A stretch of DNA of 64,000 nucleotides from Streptomyces sp. NBC_01304 (GCF_035975855.1 NZ_CP109055.1:10292001-10356000); one strand, 5' to 3'. Positions 44,619-54,017 are shown, counted from the first letter of the stretch. A program made the numbers and translations. The notes: generated by a model from the letters alone, not told the origin.

Positions 44619-44648
44619 TCAGGACACGTCAGGACACGTCAGGACACG
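44619..44648. repeat. 3 x 10-bp copies of the stop region of the TPR-like gene
   Basis: On the + strand TCAGGACACG begins at 44619, 44629 and 44639; read leftwards this is CGTGTCCTGA three times, and the first met by the ribosome (44641-44639) is the gene's real stop. Upstream, 44569-44612, after the convergent PIG-L gene, holds a second imperfect triplet of CCGCGTAC. Confidence 0.85.
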
Positions 44649-44980
44649 GAGGTCCCGAGCGCCTCGGCGAGCCGCAGATGGGTGGCCGCCTCGGCGTCCC
44701 GGCCCTGGCGCTCCAGGGTGCGGCCGAGCATCAGCTGCGCGTATCCCTCGACGGGGTCGTGGCTGATCACGGTCCGCAACTCGGTCTCGGCGCGCGTCAG
44801 TTGGGCCGAGTGGTAGTACGCGCGGGCGAGCAGCAGTCGCGGTCCGACCTGCTCGGGCACCTCGTCGACGAGGTGGGCGAGCACCCGCCCGGCGGCGGTG
44901 AAGTCCTTCGCCTCGAAGAAGAGCCGGGCGCGCTCCCAGCGCTCGGCCGCGCTGCCATGGGTGTAGTACGTGTCCGTCAC
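44639..44980 (-). CDS. Small TPR-like protein
   Basis: A 113-residue all-helical protein with three TPR-like helical pairs: RWERARLFFEAKDFTAAGRV, GPRLLLARAYYHSAQLTRAE, and EGYAQLMLGRTLERQGRDAEA. The starts LxxxxYY and GxAxxxxGRxxEA fit tetratricopeptide repeats, so it probably mediates protein contacts. Start ATG 44980 follows AAAGGAGG, a very strong ribosome-binding site. It overlaps nothing and ends in the triplicated stop region. Confidence 0.87.
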   Translation of the reverse strand: MTDTYYTHGSAAERWERARLFFEAKDFTAAGRVLAHLVDEVPEQVGPRLLLARAYYHSAQLTRAETELRTVISHDPVEGYAQLMLGRTLERQGRDAEAATHLRLAEALGTSVS

Positions 44981-45005
44981 GGGTGGCCTCCTTTGCGGGG
45001 CTCAA

Positions 45006-45043
45006 CCCGGATACGCGGCGGAATATTCCGGTACGTATCCGGG
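45006..45043. promoter_or_regulatory. 38-bp interrupted palindrome in a divergent promoter region
   Basis: CCCGGATACG (45006-45015) and CGTATCCGGG (45034-45043) are perfect 10-bp arms; in the centre, GGAATATTCC (45020-45029) is itself a perfect 10-bp palindrome. Only three of the four connecting base pairs on each side mismatch. It lies between the divergent starts of the TPR-like gene (44980) and the secreted lipase (45164), so an operator acting on both is likely. Confidence 0.55.
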
Positions 45044-45163
45044 GCTGGCGCGTGTCCGCAGGGGCGCGCTGACCCGGATGGGCGCGGACCAGGTGCGGGA
45101 GCCGTCGGGCGACGGCGAGTCTGAGACTCCGCCGCCTCACCCCTCTCACCACGGGAGCTGGAC

Positions 45164-46153
45164 ATGCCCAGGCAATCGGCCTTCCGCCGGCGCCGCCCGC
45201 TGCGTCGGGCCGCCCTCACCTTGATGGCCGCCTGTGTGCTGGCCGGCTCTGCGACCTTGGACGCTGCCGCGGCCGACGACAGCGCAGGCGCCCCGGCCGC
45301 TGCCGCGGCCGACGACAGTGCACCGGCCGCCGACCCCGTGCCGGCCGCGCGGAAACTGGCCACGCCGTTCCTCCGCGGGGTCAACGACTGGAGCTGCAAA
45401 CCCAGCGCCCGCCACCCGCGCCCCCTCGTCCTGGTCCACGGGACCCTCTCCCTGCGCCATGAATTCGTCCTGACGGCACCCACGTACAAGAAGGCGGGCT
45501 ACTGCGTCTTCGCCCTCGACTACGGCCGGGAGCCGCTGACGGGCCTGCTCGTCGGCGGCACCGCGTCGATGGCCAAGTCGGCCAAGGAGCTGGCCGTCTT
45601 CGTCGACGGCGTGCTGGCCGCCACCGGCACCCGCAAGGTCGACATCGTCGGGTACTCGCAGGGCGGCGTGCTGCCGCGCCAGTACCTGAAGTTCGAGGGC
45701 GGCGCCGCCAAGGTGCAGACCTTCGTCGGGATCTCGCCGCCCAACCACGGCGGCCGGGTGGCGTTCCTCGACGACCTGCTCGCCGAACAGCCCGGGTTCG
45801 AGGCCTTCTTGAAGGCGTTCCTCGATCCGCTGGGCAAGCTCGGCGACGAGCTGCCGCTGCCGTGCCACGCGTGCACCGATCAGGTCCAGGGCTCCGCGTT
45901 CCTGCGCAAGCTCAACGCGGGCGGTGACACCGTCCCCGGTGTGGCGTACACGGTCATCCTGTCCAAGCGCGACGCCGTCCTCGGCCGCTATCAGGACCAC
46001 TACCTGAAGGCGGCCAACGCCAAGAACATCCTGCTCTCCGACGTCTGCCCGCTGCGCATGCCCTCGCACCTCGGCATGGCGCACGACCAGGTGGCCGCCC
46101 AGCTGGCGCTCAACGCCCTCGACCCGGCCCACCCGGTGAAGCCGACGTGCTGA
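45164..46153 (+). CDS. Secreted lipase/esterase
   Basis: A 329-residue exported alpha/beta-hydrolase. The signal peptide RRRRPLRRAALTLMAACVLAG is followed by a cleavage site near ATLDAAAA-DD; a low-complexity Ala/Asp segment with a repeated AAADDSAxA follows to ~62. Motifs are VLVHGTLSLRHEF (oxyanion HG), DIVGYSQGGVLPRQYLKF (nucleophile Ser in GYSQGG), and a C-terminal His in PSHLGMAHDQV. This is the layout of Streptomyces EstA/LipB-like triacylglycerol lipases. ATG 45164 has GGGAGCTGG just upstream. Its last 44 bp overlap the convergent GlxA gene. Confidence 0.9.
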   Translation: MPRQSAFRRRRPLRRAALTLMAACVLAGSATLDAAAADDSAGAPAAAAADDSAPAADPVPAARKLATPFLRGVNDWSCKPSARHPRPLVLVHGTLSLRHEFVLTAPTYKKAGYCVFALDYGREPLTGLLVGGTASMAKSAKELAVFVDGVLAATGTRKVDIVGYSQGGVLPRQYLKFEGGAAKVQTFVGISPPNHGGRVAFLDDLLAEQPGFEAFLKAFLDPLGKLGDELPLPCHACTDQVQGSAFLRKLNAGGDTVPGVAYTVILSKRDAVLGRYQDHYLKAANAKNILLSDVCPLRMPSHLGMAHDQVAAQLALNALDPAHPVKPTC

Positions 46154-47174
46154 CGCTTTCCTGCCCTTCGTCGTAACCGTCGGTGGTCCGGTCCTGCCGA
46201 CCGAACCGCCGCCGGTACGCCGACGGGCTCAGCCCCGTCTCGCGGCGCATCAGGGCACGCAGATTGGCGGCGGTGCCCAGACCACTGCGCCGTGCGACCA
46301 CGTCGAGGCGTGACTCGCCCCGCTCGATCAACCGGCAGGCGACGGTGAGGCGTTCCTGGGTGAGCCACGCCAGCGGTGTCGTGCCCAGCTGGGCACGGAA
46401 GCGGCGGTGCAGCGTGGCGGGGCTGACCGCGGCGTGTGCCGCCAGGCCGGTCACCGTCAGCGGTGCGTCGAGGCGTTCCTGGGCCCAGGCCAGGACGGGT
46501 GCGAGGGACTCGTCGGGGGTCTCGGGCAGGGGGCGCTCGATGAACTGCCGCTGCCCGCCGCCGCGGTGCGCGGCGAACACCAGCCGTCGGCTCACGGAGT
46601 TGGCGATTTCCGCGCCGTGGTCGCGGCGCACGAGGTGCAGGCCGAGGTCGAGCGCGGCCGCGCTGCCCGCGGCGGTGAGGATGTCCCCGTCGTCGACGAA
46701 CAGCACGTCCTCCTCCAGCCGGACCGCGGGAAAGCGGGCCCGGAAGTCGTCCGCCCACTGCCAGTGCGCGGTGGCGCGGCGCCCGTCGAGGACCCCGGCC
46801 TCGGCGAGCGTGAAGGCACCGCTGCAGAAGCCGACGAGCCGCGCGCCGCGCGCATGGGCCCGCCGGACGGCATCGAGCACCGCGGGGCGGCGCGGCACGT
46901 CGACGTCCGGGCGATTGGGCACGATCAAGGTGTCGGCGCGGTCGGCCACTTCCAGGCCCGCGACCCCGGTGAGGGTGAAGAAGCCGTCCCGCATGAGGGT
47001 CCTCGGCGCGGGCGAGCACAGCCGGAAGTCGTACAGATCGCGGCCGATCTCGGGCCTGCGCAGCCCGAACACCTCGGTCGCACAGCCGAGTTCGAAGGGG
47101 TTCGAGTTCTCGTCGACGATCACGGCCACCCGGTGCGGACCCGCCGCCTGAACGTGCGAGGAATCTTGCGCCAT
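46110..47174 (-). CDS. GlxA-family transcriptional regulator
   Basis: A 354-residue regulator with a DJ-1/PfpI-like N-terminal domain (about 15-185; HRVAVIVDENSNPFELGCAT, LVGFCSGAFTLAEAGVLDGR with the elbow Cys) and a C-terminal AraC HTH (about 235-325; LTVTGLAAHAAVSPATLHRR and LDVVARRSGLGTAANLRALM). It is a second GlxA-type protein, distinct from that at 19270. The last ~25 residues are Ser/Gly-rich and overlap the convergent lipase gene by 44 bp. It is divergent from a cupin gene with 52 bp between starts, which is probably its target. Confidence 0.9.
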   Translation of the reverse strand: MAQDSSHVQAAGPHRVAVIVDENSNPFELGCATEVFGLRRPEIGRDLYDFRLCSPAPRTLMRDGFFTLTGVAGLEVADRADTLIVPNRPDVDVPRRPAVLDAVRRAHARGARLVGFCSGAFTLAEAGVLDGRRATAHWQWADDFRARFPAVRLEEDVLFVDDGDILTAAGSAAALDLGLHLVRRDHGAEIANSVSRRLVFAAHRGGGQRQFIERPLPETPDESLAPVLAWAQERLDAPLTVTGLAAHAAVSPATLHRRFRAQLGTTPLAWLTQERLTVACRLIERGESRLDVVARRSGLGTAANLRALMRRETGLSPSAYRRRFGRQDRTTDGYDEGQESVSTSASPGGPGRGR

Positions 47175-47226
47175 GTGCAATTCATAGCACTCACGCGAAC
47201 CGGGCCCGACCGGCAAGACTTCCCGC

Positions 47227-47670
47227 ATGAGCACCGAACCCGGCATCGAGTCCGGCACCACACACGGCACCACACACGGCACCGAACCCATCAGTCTCAC
47301 CACGGCCCTGGCCACCTTCGACGCGCTGTGGAGCCCGCGCATCGTCACCCGCGTCAACGACTACGACGTACGCATCGCCAAGGTCGAGGGCGAGCACGTG
47401 TGGCACGTCCACGCGGACACCGACGAGTTCTTCCTGGTGCTCGAGGGCGAGTTGCACATCCACCTGCGCGAGCAGGCGGGGGAGCGCACGGTCGTGCTGT
47501 CCAAGGGCGCGGTCTTCACCGTCCCGCGGGGCACCGAGCACAAGCCGTACGCACCCACCGCCGCCTCGATCCTGATGCTCGAGCCCGCCGGGACGTCGAC
47601 GGTCGGCGACCGCCACGACGACATCCCCGAGCACGTCGACGCGACGACCGGACACGCACTCGGCTCCTGA
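47227..47670 (+). CDS. Cupin-domain protein
   Basis: A 147-residue single-domain cupin. Motif 1 is HVWHVHADTDEFFLVLEGEL (H-x-H and E ligands) and motif 2 is GAVFTVPRGTEHKPYA. An N-terminal segment with GTTHGTTHGTE is encoded by 15-bp repeats (47260-47285). It probably binds a metal and a small ligand; its place opposite a GlxA regulator suggests response to a metabolite. ATG 47227 has no good ribosome-binding site except AAGACTTCCCGC. Confidence 0.87.
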   Translation: MSTEPGIESGTTHGTTHGTEPISLTTALATFDALWSPRIVTRVNDYDVRIAKVEGEHVWHVHADTDEFFLVLEGELHIHLREQAGERTVVLSKGAVFTVPRGTEHKPYAPTAASILMLEPAGTSTVGDRHDDIPEHVDATTGHALGS

Positions 47671-47711
47671 GCCTGCGTTGCCCGCCCACTGCACAGCGCC
47701 CCGCCACCGCC

Positions 47712-48548
47712 TCACCACATGACGCGACGCCTGCGCCGGCGGGCACGCCGCAGGAAGGCCAGGAGCACCGCGCCGCCGAGCAGACCCAGGATCAGGGGCA
47801 CCCGGCCGGCCACGGCCGCACCTTCGTCCTGCGCGGCCGAGGTCACGCTCGCGTCCTCCCCGGCATCGGGATGCTTCCCGTCGACCACGGGATCCTCGCC
47901 CGCCGCCCGGCCGGGCGCACCGGCCGCGGGGCGTGGCTTCTGCGGCCCGGGTGCCGCCACGGGCGCGCCGTCGGCGCCGCAGCCGCTGAATCCCGCGCCC
48001 GGGTAGGGACGTACGCACACGGCGGTCCCCGACCGGGGCACGTCGGTGTTGTCGGACGGGGGTACCAGGACGGTCGAGCGCACCGTCATGCGCTCTTCGC
48101 CCGCGAGGTCCGCGGACCACACCAGCCACTCCTGGTCGAGGGTGGCATCGGGTTCGTAGTGCAGGGTCTCGGTGCCGCCGGCGAGCATCTGGACGATCTC
48201 GGCCTCCGGAAAGCGCTGGCCGGTGCGGTTGCGGACCGTGACTTCGTACGTCACCTGCTCGGGCGCGCCCTTGACCGCGGCCCGCGTATCGGTGCTCCTC
48301 GGGCGCACCGTCACCGCGAAGGCGTCCTGGATCGGGCCCGTCGGCAGCCGCTGCGGCCGCGGCCTCGCGCTGTCGTCCGCGCCGTGCCCGTGGGGGTCGC
48401 CGGGATCGTCGGCATGCGGGCCGGAGACCGCCCAGGCCTGGCCGGTGGGCAGGGGTGCGGCACCGATCAGCGCGGCTGCCAACAGGCCCGTCGTCAGACG
48501 GCGGCGGACGGAACGAGGACGCGTCCTCGGCGTTTTCGGCGTGCCCAT
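47712..48548 (-). CDS. Secreted membrane-anchored hypothetical protein
   Basis: A 278-residue protein with a signal peptide (RRRLTTGLLAAALIGAAPLP), a mature domain of ~150 residues with an Ig-like beta pattern (AFAVTVRPRSTDTRAAVKGA...EQVTYEVTVRNRTGQRFPEA...ERMTVRSTVLVPPSDNT), a Pro/Ala/Gly linker and a C-terminal transmembrane helix with a basic tail (PLILGLLGGAVLLAFL-RRARRRRRR). That end is typical of surface proteins anchored by a stop-transfer helix. I recognise no family. ATG 48548 follows GAGAGGGG. Confidence 0.8.
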   Translation of the reverse strand: MGTPKTPRTRPRSVRRRLTTGLLAAALIGAAPLPTGQAWAVSGPHADDPGDPHGHGADDSARPRPQRLPTGPIQDAFAVTVRPRSTDTRAAVKGAPEQVTYEVTVRNRTGQRFPEAEIVQMLAGGTETLHYEPDATLDQEWLVWSADLAGEERMTVRSTVLVPPSDNTDVPRSGTAVCVRPYPGAGFSGCGADGAPVAAPGPQKPRPAAGAPGRAAGEDPVVDGKHPDAGEDASVTSAAQDEGAAVAGRVPLILGLLGGAVLLAFLRRARRRRRRVMW

Positions 48549-48719
48549 GGGCTGCCCCTCTCGTACGCGAGGGCGGATACCGAGGGCGTCATGGCATGCC
48601 TGCGCCCGCGGCCCGGCCCGATCCCGGCCCGGACCCGCGCGGTGTGCTTGTAGCACTACCGCCCCGGATGGGCCGCACCACGGCGCCACGCTCCGCCACC
48701 GCTGCAGCGCCACCGGGAT

Positions 48720-48756
48720 GGCCTCGCCCGGCGACCGATTCGGGCCGGGCGAGGCC
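48720..48756 (-). terminator. Terminator after the TauD-type gene
   Basis: GGCCTCGCCCGG (48720-48731) pairs with CCGGGCGAGGCC (48745-48756), 28 bp beyond the stop at 48785 in the leftward direction. Confidence 0.75.
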
Positions 48757-48784
48757 CCCCGCGGCGTGCGACCGGCGGCTGGGC

Positions 48785-49741
48785 TCAGCGCGGGCGGTCC
48801 CCGGCGATCGCCACCCGCTCGGCGACCCGGCGGTGCGGGAAGTAGTCGTCGACCGCGTAGTGCTGCGTCGCGCGGTTGTCCCAGAAGGCGACGTCCCCCG
48901 CCTGCCAGCGGAACCGCACCTGGTACTCCGGCACCTGGGCCTGGCGCACCAGGTGGCCGAGCAGCCGGTCGCTCTCGGCGCGGTCCATGCCCACGATGCG
49001 GGTGGTGAACGACGTGTTCACGAAGAGCATCCGACGGCCGGTCTCCGGGTGCCTGCGCACCACGGGATGGGTGACCGGCGGGAACTCGCCTTGCAGCGGC
49101 AGCAGTTGCTCGGGCCGGTAGAAGCGCGCGAAGCCGGGGATGAAGTCGTGCACGGCCTGCGCCCCGTCGATGCGGTCCTTCACCTCCTGCGTGAGGTTGT
49201 CGTACGCGGCCGCCATGTCGGCCCACAGGGTGTCACCGCCGACGGGCGGCACCTCGCGCAGCTGCAACACCGCGCCAAGGGCCGGGCGTTCACGGAAGGT
49301 GACGTCGGCGTGCCAGACGTTCTCGAAGGTCGCAGTGGCGTCGGCGCCCTTGTCGAAGCGGACCACGTCGTCGGCCGAGCCCCGCGCGAGCAGCGGATTG
49401 GTCTCCAACTCGCCCCAGTTCAGGGCGAAGGCGCGCTGCTGGTCGGAGGTGATCCGGGCGCCGCGGAAGAACAGCACCTTCCATTCGATCAGCGCCCGGT
49501 TCAGGTCCTCGCGCAGCGCGGGGGACAGTGGCCGGGACAGGTCGACGCCCCGGATCTCGGCGCCTATCAGACGCCCCTGAGGAACGAGCTCGAAGTGCTC
49601 GTACGGCCGCTCGTCCCATCCCTCCGGCACGCGCCGCAGCACCCGGCGCCCTTCGAACAGGCCGTCCGCGGGGACACGGGCCTCGCGCAGGGAAGAGGTG
49701 GTGGCGGCAGTGGGGGAGGGGGAGGGCGTGGTGAACACCAT
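48785..49741 (-). CDS. TauD/TfdA-family Fe(II)/2-oxoglutarate dioxygenase
   Basis: A 318-residue non-haem dioxygenase. The HxD motif is H144-A-D146 (NVWHADVTF) and the distal His is H294 (WDNRATQHYAV), with the 2OG-binding Arg a few residues later (HRRVAERV). The order and spacing match taurine/2,4-D dioxygenases, so it should hydroxylate a small organic substrate, releasing sulphite or another leaving group. The first ~20 residues are Ser/Thr/Pro-rich. Start ATG 49741 has AAGGATCACC before it. The 348 bp to the next gene hold its promoter, a G/A-rich stretch and the permease operator. Confidence 0.92.
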   Translation of the reverse strand: MVFTTPSPSPTAATTSSLREARVPADGLFEGRRVLRRVPEGWDERPYEHFELVPQGRLIGAEIRGVDLSRPLSPALREDLNRALIEWKVLFFRGARITSDQQRAFALNWGELETNPLLARGSADDVVRFDKGADATATFENVWHADVTFRERPALGAVLQLREVPPVGGDTLWADMAAAYDNLTQEVKDRIDGAQAVHDFIPGFARFYRPEQLLPLQGEFPPVTHPVVRRHPETGRRMLFVNTSFTTRIVGMDRAESDRLLGHLVRQAQVPEYQVRFRWQAGDVAFWDNRATQHYAVDDYFPHRRVAERVAIAGDRPR

Positions 49742-50029
49742 GGTGATCCTTGGAAGTCGAGCCGGCGGGGGCCGTGCGCGGAGCATCGCGGGAGGCGACG
49801 GAACTCCTGGAACATCGCGGGAGAAGCGACGGACTCCGGGCAGCTAACGGCCCGAGCGCTCGCACCCGCGCCGCCACGGGACACAGAAGGTCCCCAGGGC
49901 GGAGGTCGGGTGCGGGCTCATGGGCCCATTGTGGATTCCGGCGGCGACCTCGGTCAATCGACAGCCGATGGACAGCCGGTCGACGGCTTCGGGGCACCAC
50001 GATTCCGGCGCCCGCGTGCGGTAGGGTCC

Positions 50030-50061
50030 CCAACCAATTGACGCTATTTGTCCATTGTTGG
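50030..50061. promoter_or_regulatory. Operator candidate upstream of the permease
   Basis: CCAACCAAT (50030-50038) and ATTGTTGG (50054-50061) form an inverted repeat with one unpaired base, 29 bp before GTG 50090. TAGGGT (50022-50027) just upstream is a -10 candidate for the permease. The rest of the 348-bp gap 49742-50089 shows GGGAGGCGACGG/GGGAGAAGCGACGG direct repeats (49790-49835) and nothing else I can support. Confidence 0.4.
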
Positions 50062-50089
50062 GCGAAATTGAAGGCGAGCAGAGCCACCC

Positions 50090-51544
50090 GTGACCAAGGA
50101 CGACCTCGACGCCGCCCCCGCAGCACCGGACCCGACGGACGCCGGTCCCGTCATGGACGCCGGCGACGCCGGCTACAGCAAGACCCTCCAACCCCGCCAC
50201 ATCAGCATGATCGCCATCGGCGGCGCGATCGGCACCGGACTCTTCCTCGGCGCGGGCGGAAACCTCGCCAAGGCCGGCCCCGGCCTTGCCGTCGCGTACG
50301 CGGTCTGCGGGGTGTTCGCGTTCTTCGTGGTCCGGGCGCTGGGCGAACTCGTCGTCCACCGCCCCTCCTCCGGCGCCTTCGTGAGCTATGCCCGCGAATT
50401 CCTCGGCGAGAAGGGCGCGTACGTCGCCGGCTGGATGTACTTCCTCAACTGGGCGACCAGCGGCATGGCCGACATCACCGCGATCGCGCTCTACGTGCAC
50501 TACTGGTCGATGTTCACGTCGATCCCGCAGTGGGCCCTCGCCCTCGTCGCCCTGACGATCGTGCTCGGCATCAACCTCATCTCGGTCAAGACCTTCGGCG
50601 AGATGGAGTTCTGGTTCGCCATCGTCAAGGTCGTCGCGATCGTCTCCTTCCTGCTGATCGGCATCTGGGTCCTCGCCAGCGGCCGCGAGGTCGGCGGCGA
50701 GGTCCCGGGCCTGCACATGCTCACCGAGCACGGCGGGATCTTCCCGCTCGGACTGCTGCCGGTCGTCCTGGTCTCGCAGACCGTGGTCTTCGCGTACGCG
50801 TCCATCGAGATGGTCGGCGTCACCGCGGGCGAGACCGCCGAACCCCACAAGGTCGTCCCGAAGGCCGTCAACTCCATCATGTGGCGGGTCGCGATCTTCT
50901 ACGTCGGGTCCGTCGTGATGCTGACCCTGCTGCTGCCCTGGACCGCGTACTCGAGCAGCCAGAGCCCCTTCGTGACGGTCCTGTCCGGCCTCGGCGTGCC
51001 CGCCGCGGGCGGCGTGATGAACCTGGTGGTCCTCACCGCCGCCATGTCCAGCCTCAACTCCGGCCTCTACACCACCGGCCGGATCCTGCGCTCGATGGCC
51101 GCCGCCGGCTCGGCGCCCGGCTTCACCTCAAAGATGAGCCGCAGCCACGTCCCGTACGGCGGCATCCTCATGACATCGAGCGTCATCCTGCTCGGCGTCG
51201 GCCTCAACGCCTGGCTGCCCGACGACGCGTTCGGCATCGTCATCAACATCGCGGCCCTCGGCGTCATCAGCACCTGGGTCATGATCATGCTCTGCCATCT
51301 GGCGTTCGTCCGCCGCACCCGGCAAGGCCTTGCCGAACGCCCCGCCTTCAGGCTCTGGGCCTCGCCCTGGGTCGAGCTGGCGACGATCGCGTTCCTGCTC
51401 GGCATCATCGTGATGATGTGGTTCGACACGGACGGCCCGGGCCGGAACACGGTCCTGCTGCTCATCCCGATCGCGGGCGCCCTGGCGCTCGGCTGGTTCG
51501 TCGTCCGGGACCGGGTCAAGGACCCGCTGCGGCAGGCTCCTTGA
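50090..51544 (+). CDS. Amino-acid permease (APC family)
   Basis: A 484-residue permease of the APC/AAT family with twelve hydrophobic helices. After a 28-residue acidic N-terminus, TM1 is SMIAIGGAIGTGLFLGAGGN with the GGxIGTGLF signature; TM6 has VFAYASIEMVGVTAGETAEP, the GxTxGE/AxEx motif of asparagine, GABA and proline permeases. It is likely an asparagine/glutamine-type permease (AnsP-like), a guess from overall look. GTG 50090 is the start; the site before it is a weak AGGCGAGCAG. Its stop is followed by CCCGGAGA-type repeats and the convergent oleate hydratase gene. Confidence 0.9.
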   Translation: MTKDDLDAAPAAPDPTDAGPVMDAGDAGYSKTLQPRHISMIAIGGAIGTGLFLGAGGNLAKAGPGLAVAYAVCGVFAFFVVRALGELVVHRPSSGAFVSYAREFLGEKGAYVAGWMYFLNWATSGMADITAIALYVHYWSMFTSIPQWALALVALTIVLGINLISVKTFGEMEFWFAIVKVVAIVSFLLIGIWVLASGREVGGEVPGLHMLTEHGGIFPLGLLPVVLVSQTVVFAYASIEMVGVTAGETAEPHKVVPKAVNSIMWRVAIFYVGSVVMLTLLLPWTAYSSSQSPFVTVLSGLGVPAAGGVMNLVVLTAAMSSLNSGLYTTGRILRSMAAAGSAPGFTSKMSRSHVPYGGILMTSSVILLGVGLNAWLPDDAFGIVINIAALGVISTWVMIMLCHLAFVRRTRQGLAERPAFRLWASPWVELATIAFLLGIIVMMWFDTDGPGRNTVLLLIPIAGALALGWFVVRDRVKDPLRQAP

Positions 51545-51613
51545 CCCTGTCCCGGTCCCGGAGAGTGACCTGGGCCCGGAGAAGGCCCCGGCCCCGGAGA
51601 GGACGCGGTCGGT

Positions 51614-53179
51614 TCAGCGACGGTGCATGGTCTGCAGCGCCTCGACGAGGACCTGCGGGTCGTGGCCGCCCTTGTAGACGGGCGGGGGCTGCCGGTCCAG
51701 GCCGAGCAGCCCCGCGACGGCGGTCCAGGCGGTGCGGACCGAGTACTCGACCGTGAAGACCACGTCGTCCGGAACCTCGGCGTACTGCCCGATGAAGGCG
51801 AGGTTGGTGGACCCCTCCGGCACGACCTGCGGCCGGTCGCCCGCGCTGCGCACGAGGAACTGACTGGTGATGTACGGCATCAGGGCCGGGATCACGATCG
51901 AGTGGTCCAGGATCTCGGGACCCTCCTCGAACCGCAGATGCTGCAGCACCTCGTCGAGGATCTCCCGGCCGGTGCACTCACGCATCGGCTTCCTGACGAA
52001 GTCGCCCTCCTTGTCCGGGAAGAGGGCGTATCCCCACCACACGTACGTGTCCGAGGGCTGCTCGTGGAAGTGCGGCTGGTGGTTGAGGACGATGGTCAGC
52101 AGCCAGCCCGAGTCCTTGAAGGTGATCAGCCCGCCCTTGCCGGCCTCGCTGCCGCTGAACTTCTCCATCAGCTCGAAGAAGGTGGGGTCCTTCGTCGTCA
52201 CGGTGAAGGACTCCCAGGTGGAGTCCTCGATCGAGGAGTTGAAGACGGACGGATCGCCGAGGCCGGGACGCTTGGCCGCCAGGGTCTCCCACAGCTCCCA
52301 GGAGCCGCCGGCGCCCGAGGCGTCCAGGGCGGGAGCGGCACCGGTGGAGCCGACGGTCGAGTTCGCCGTCATCGAACCGTTGGTGACGAGCACCAGGTCG
52401 TCGGGGCCGAGCGGGATCTCCTCCGTGGTGCCGCCCCGGGTCCAGGTGAGGGCCTCGACCGTGAGGGCGTCACCCTCGGCCAGACGCAAGTCCGTGACGG
52501 TGGTGCCGAGTTGGACGCTCACGCCCTGATCGTCGAGCCACTTCATCAGCGGCCGCACGATCGAGTCGTACTGGTTGAAACGGGTGCGGTAGATCCCCGA
52601 CATGGAGTCGAAGGTCTCGAAGAGATGGATGAACCTGTTGAGGTAGCGCCGGAACTCGATCGCGCTGTGCCACGGCTCGAAGGCGAAGGTGGTGCACCAC
52701 ATCCACCAGAAGTTCGTACGGAAGAAGTCCTGGTGGAAGCAGTCGACGATGCGCCTGCCGTCAAGGAGTCGCTCGGGGGTGCCCACGCACTTGACCAGCT
52801 CGAGGCGGTCGCGTTCGGAGAAGCCCATGGAGTGCGCGTCCACCACCTTGCCCGCGGCGTCGACGAGCCGGGCGTGGTCGTCCCAGGCGAAGTCCTCGTG
52901 GAAGGCGAAGGTGTCCTCGGTGACCGACTTCGACGGGTCGTCCAGCGAAGGGATCGAGCCGAGCAGGTCATAGGTGCACTCGAAGTGGATCTCGAACATC
53001 CGGCCGCCGCGCATCGTGTAGCCGGTCTCGGGCGATCCGGACGCGTCGAGACTGCCGCCCTCGCGGTCCTGTTCCTCCAGGATCACGATGTCCGAGCCCG
53101 CGAAGCCACCCTCGCGGATCAGGAACGCCGCAGCAGACAGCGACGCGATGCCGCTTCCCACCAGATAGGCCTTCGCCAT
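51614..53179 (-). CDS. ohyA: Oleate hydratase
   Basis: A 521-residue FAD protein of the oleate hydratase (myosin-cross-reactive antigen) family, which adds water to the cis-9 double bond of unsaturated fatty acids. [20 protein letters not shown] is the FAD motif at the start, [20 protein letters not shown] continues it, [17 protein letters not shown] is a family hallmark, and [20 protein letters not shown] and [20 protein letters not shown] are characteristic. ATG 53179 has GGGAAG near it; an upstream in-frame Met would add a spurious basic tail. It may detoxify host- or membrane-derived fatty acids. Confidence 0.95.
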   Translation of the reverse strand: MAKAYLVGSGIASLSAAAFLIREGGFAGSDIVILEEQDREGGSLDASGSPETGYTMRGGRMFEIHFECTYDLLGSIPSLDDPSKSVTEDTFAFHEDFAWDDHARLVDAAGKVVDAHSMGFSERDRLELVKCVGTPERLLDGRRIVDCFHQDFFRTNFWWMWCTTFAFEPWHSAIEFRRYLNRFIHLFETFDSMSGIYRTRFNQYDSIVRPLMKWLDDQGVSVQLGTTVTDLRLAEGDALTVEALTWTRGGTTEEIPLGPDDLVLVTNGSMTANSTVGSTGAAPALDASGAGGSWELWETLAAKRPGLGDPSVFNSSIEDSTWESFTVTTKDPTFFELMEKFSGSEAGKGGLITFKDSGWLLTIVLNHQPHFHEQPSDTYVWWGYALFPDKEGDFVRKPMRECTGREILDEVLQHLRFEEGPEILDHSIVIPALMPYITSQFLVRSAGDRPQVVPEGSTNLAFIGQYAEVPDDVVFTVEYSVRTAWTAVAGLLGLDRQPPPVYKGGHDPQVLVEALQTMHRR

Positions 53180-53391
53180 CAGTCTTCCCTTCCCAGGTAC
53201 TACGTGCAGGCCCCCGGCCCGGCGCACGGGTTTCCTCGCCATCAGGGGGTCGGTCCTCCCAGACTCACCCCTCGGCGGGAGTGGCGCAGCAGGGCCGGTC
53301 CGAACGCGGGTCCGTCCGGGTGCATCGGGCGATGAGCGCAAGGTGTGGGGCCGTGTCCGTGAGCGGTTTCGGCACCGGCGACAATCGACCG

Positions 53392-53904
53392 ATGTCCGCC
53401 ATCGAACGCCCCATGCCACCGCTGAACGCCGACGAACGCACCACGCTGGAGAGCTGGCTCGACTTCCACCGCACCACCCTCGCCATGAAGTGCGCGGGCC
53501 TGGACGACGAGCAGGCCGCCACCGCGGCGGTCCCGCCGTCCGGGTTCACCCTGACCGGCCTCGTACAGCACATGGCGGAAGTGGAGCGGAACTGGTTCCG
53601 CCGGGTCCTCGCCGGCGAACAGGCCCCGCCCATCCACGACCCGGCGGCCGACCCGGACGGCCCCGACGGCGGCTTCGAACTCGCCGCGGACGCCACCTTG
53701 CGCGGGGCCCTCGCCACCTGGCGCACGGAGATCGCCGATGCCCGTAAGGCCTGCGCGGACCGCGCCCTGACCGACACCGGCCGCTTCATGGGACAGGACG
53801 TCAGCCTCCGCTGGATCTACGTCCACATGATCGAGGAGTACGCCCGCCACAACGGCCACGCAGACCTGCTCAGGGAACGCGTCGACGGCGCGACGGGCGT
53901 CTAG
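53392..53904 (+). CDS. DinB-like (DUF664) protein
   Basis: A 170-residue four-helix-bundle protein of the DinB/DUF664 superfamily: [20 protein letters not shown] at the start, [20 protein letters not shown] with the first metal His, and [20 protein letters not shown] with the pair of His near the C-terminus (H-M-I-x-E-Y-x-R-H). DUF664 copies are numerous in Streptomyces, some acting as mycothiol S-transferases. The start ATG 53392 lies 6 bp after GACAAT, so the mRNA is probably leaderless. Confidence 0.9.
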   Translation: MSAIERPMPPLNADERTTLESWLDFHRTTLAMKCAGLDDEQAATAAVPPSGFTLTGLVQHMAEVERNWFRRVLAGEQAPPIHDPAADPDGPDGGFELAADATLRGALATWRTEIADARKACADRALTDTGRFMGQDVSLRWIYVHMIEEYARHNGHADLLRERVDGATGV

Positions 53905-53958
53905 CGGCACCCGGCCGGATCCATACGCGGACCCGTCCCGTCTCCGGATTCGCCCCGC

Positions 53959-53972
53959 AAATAACGTGACCC
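53959..53972. repeat. 14-bp direct repeat flanking the recombinase-like gene (left copy)
   Basis: AAATAACGTGACCC occurs here and again at 55170-55183, the only two places I find it, on either side of the gene at 54018-55175. Here it is 5 bp upstream of a -10 box TAGCAT (53978-53983) and may be part of the promoter. The right copy straddles the gene's last codon and stop (AAA TAA). Confidence 0.7.
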
Positions 53973-54017
53973 AGCCGTAGCATCGGACCGTCACCGGTCC
54001 AGGGGAAGGTGCACCAG

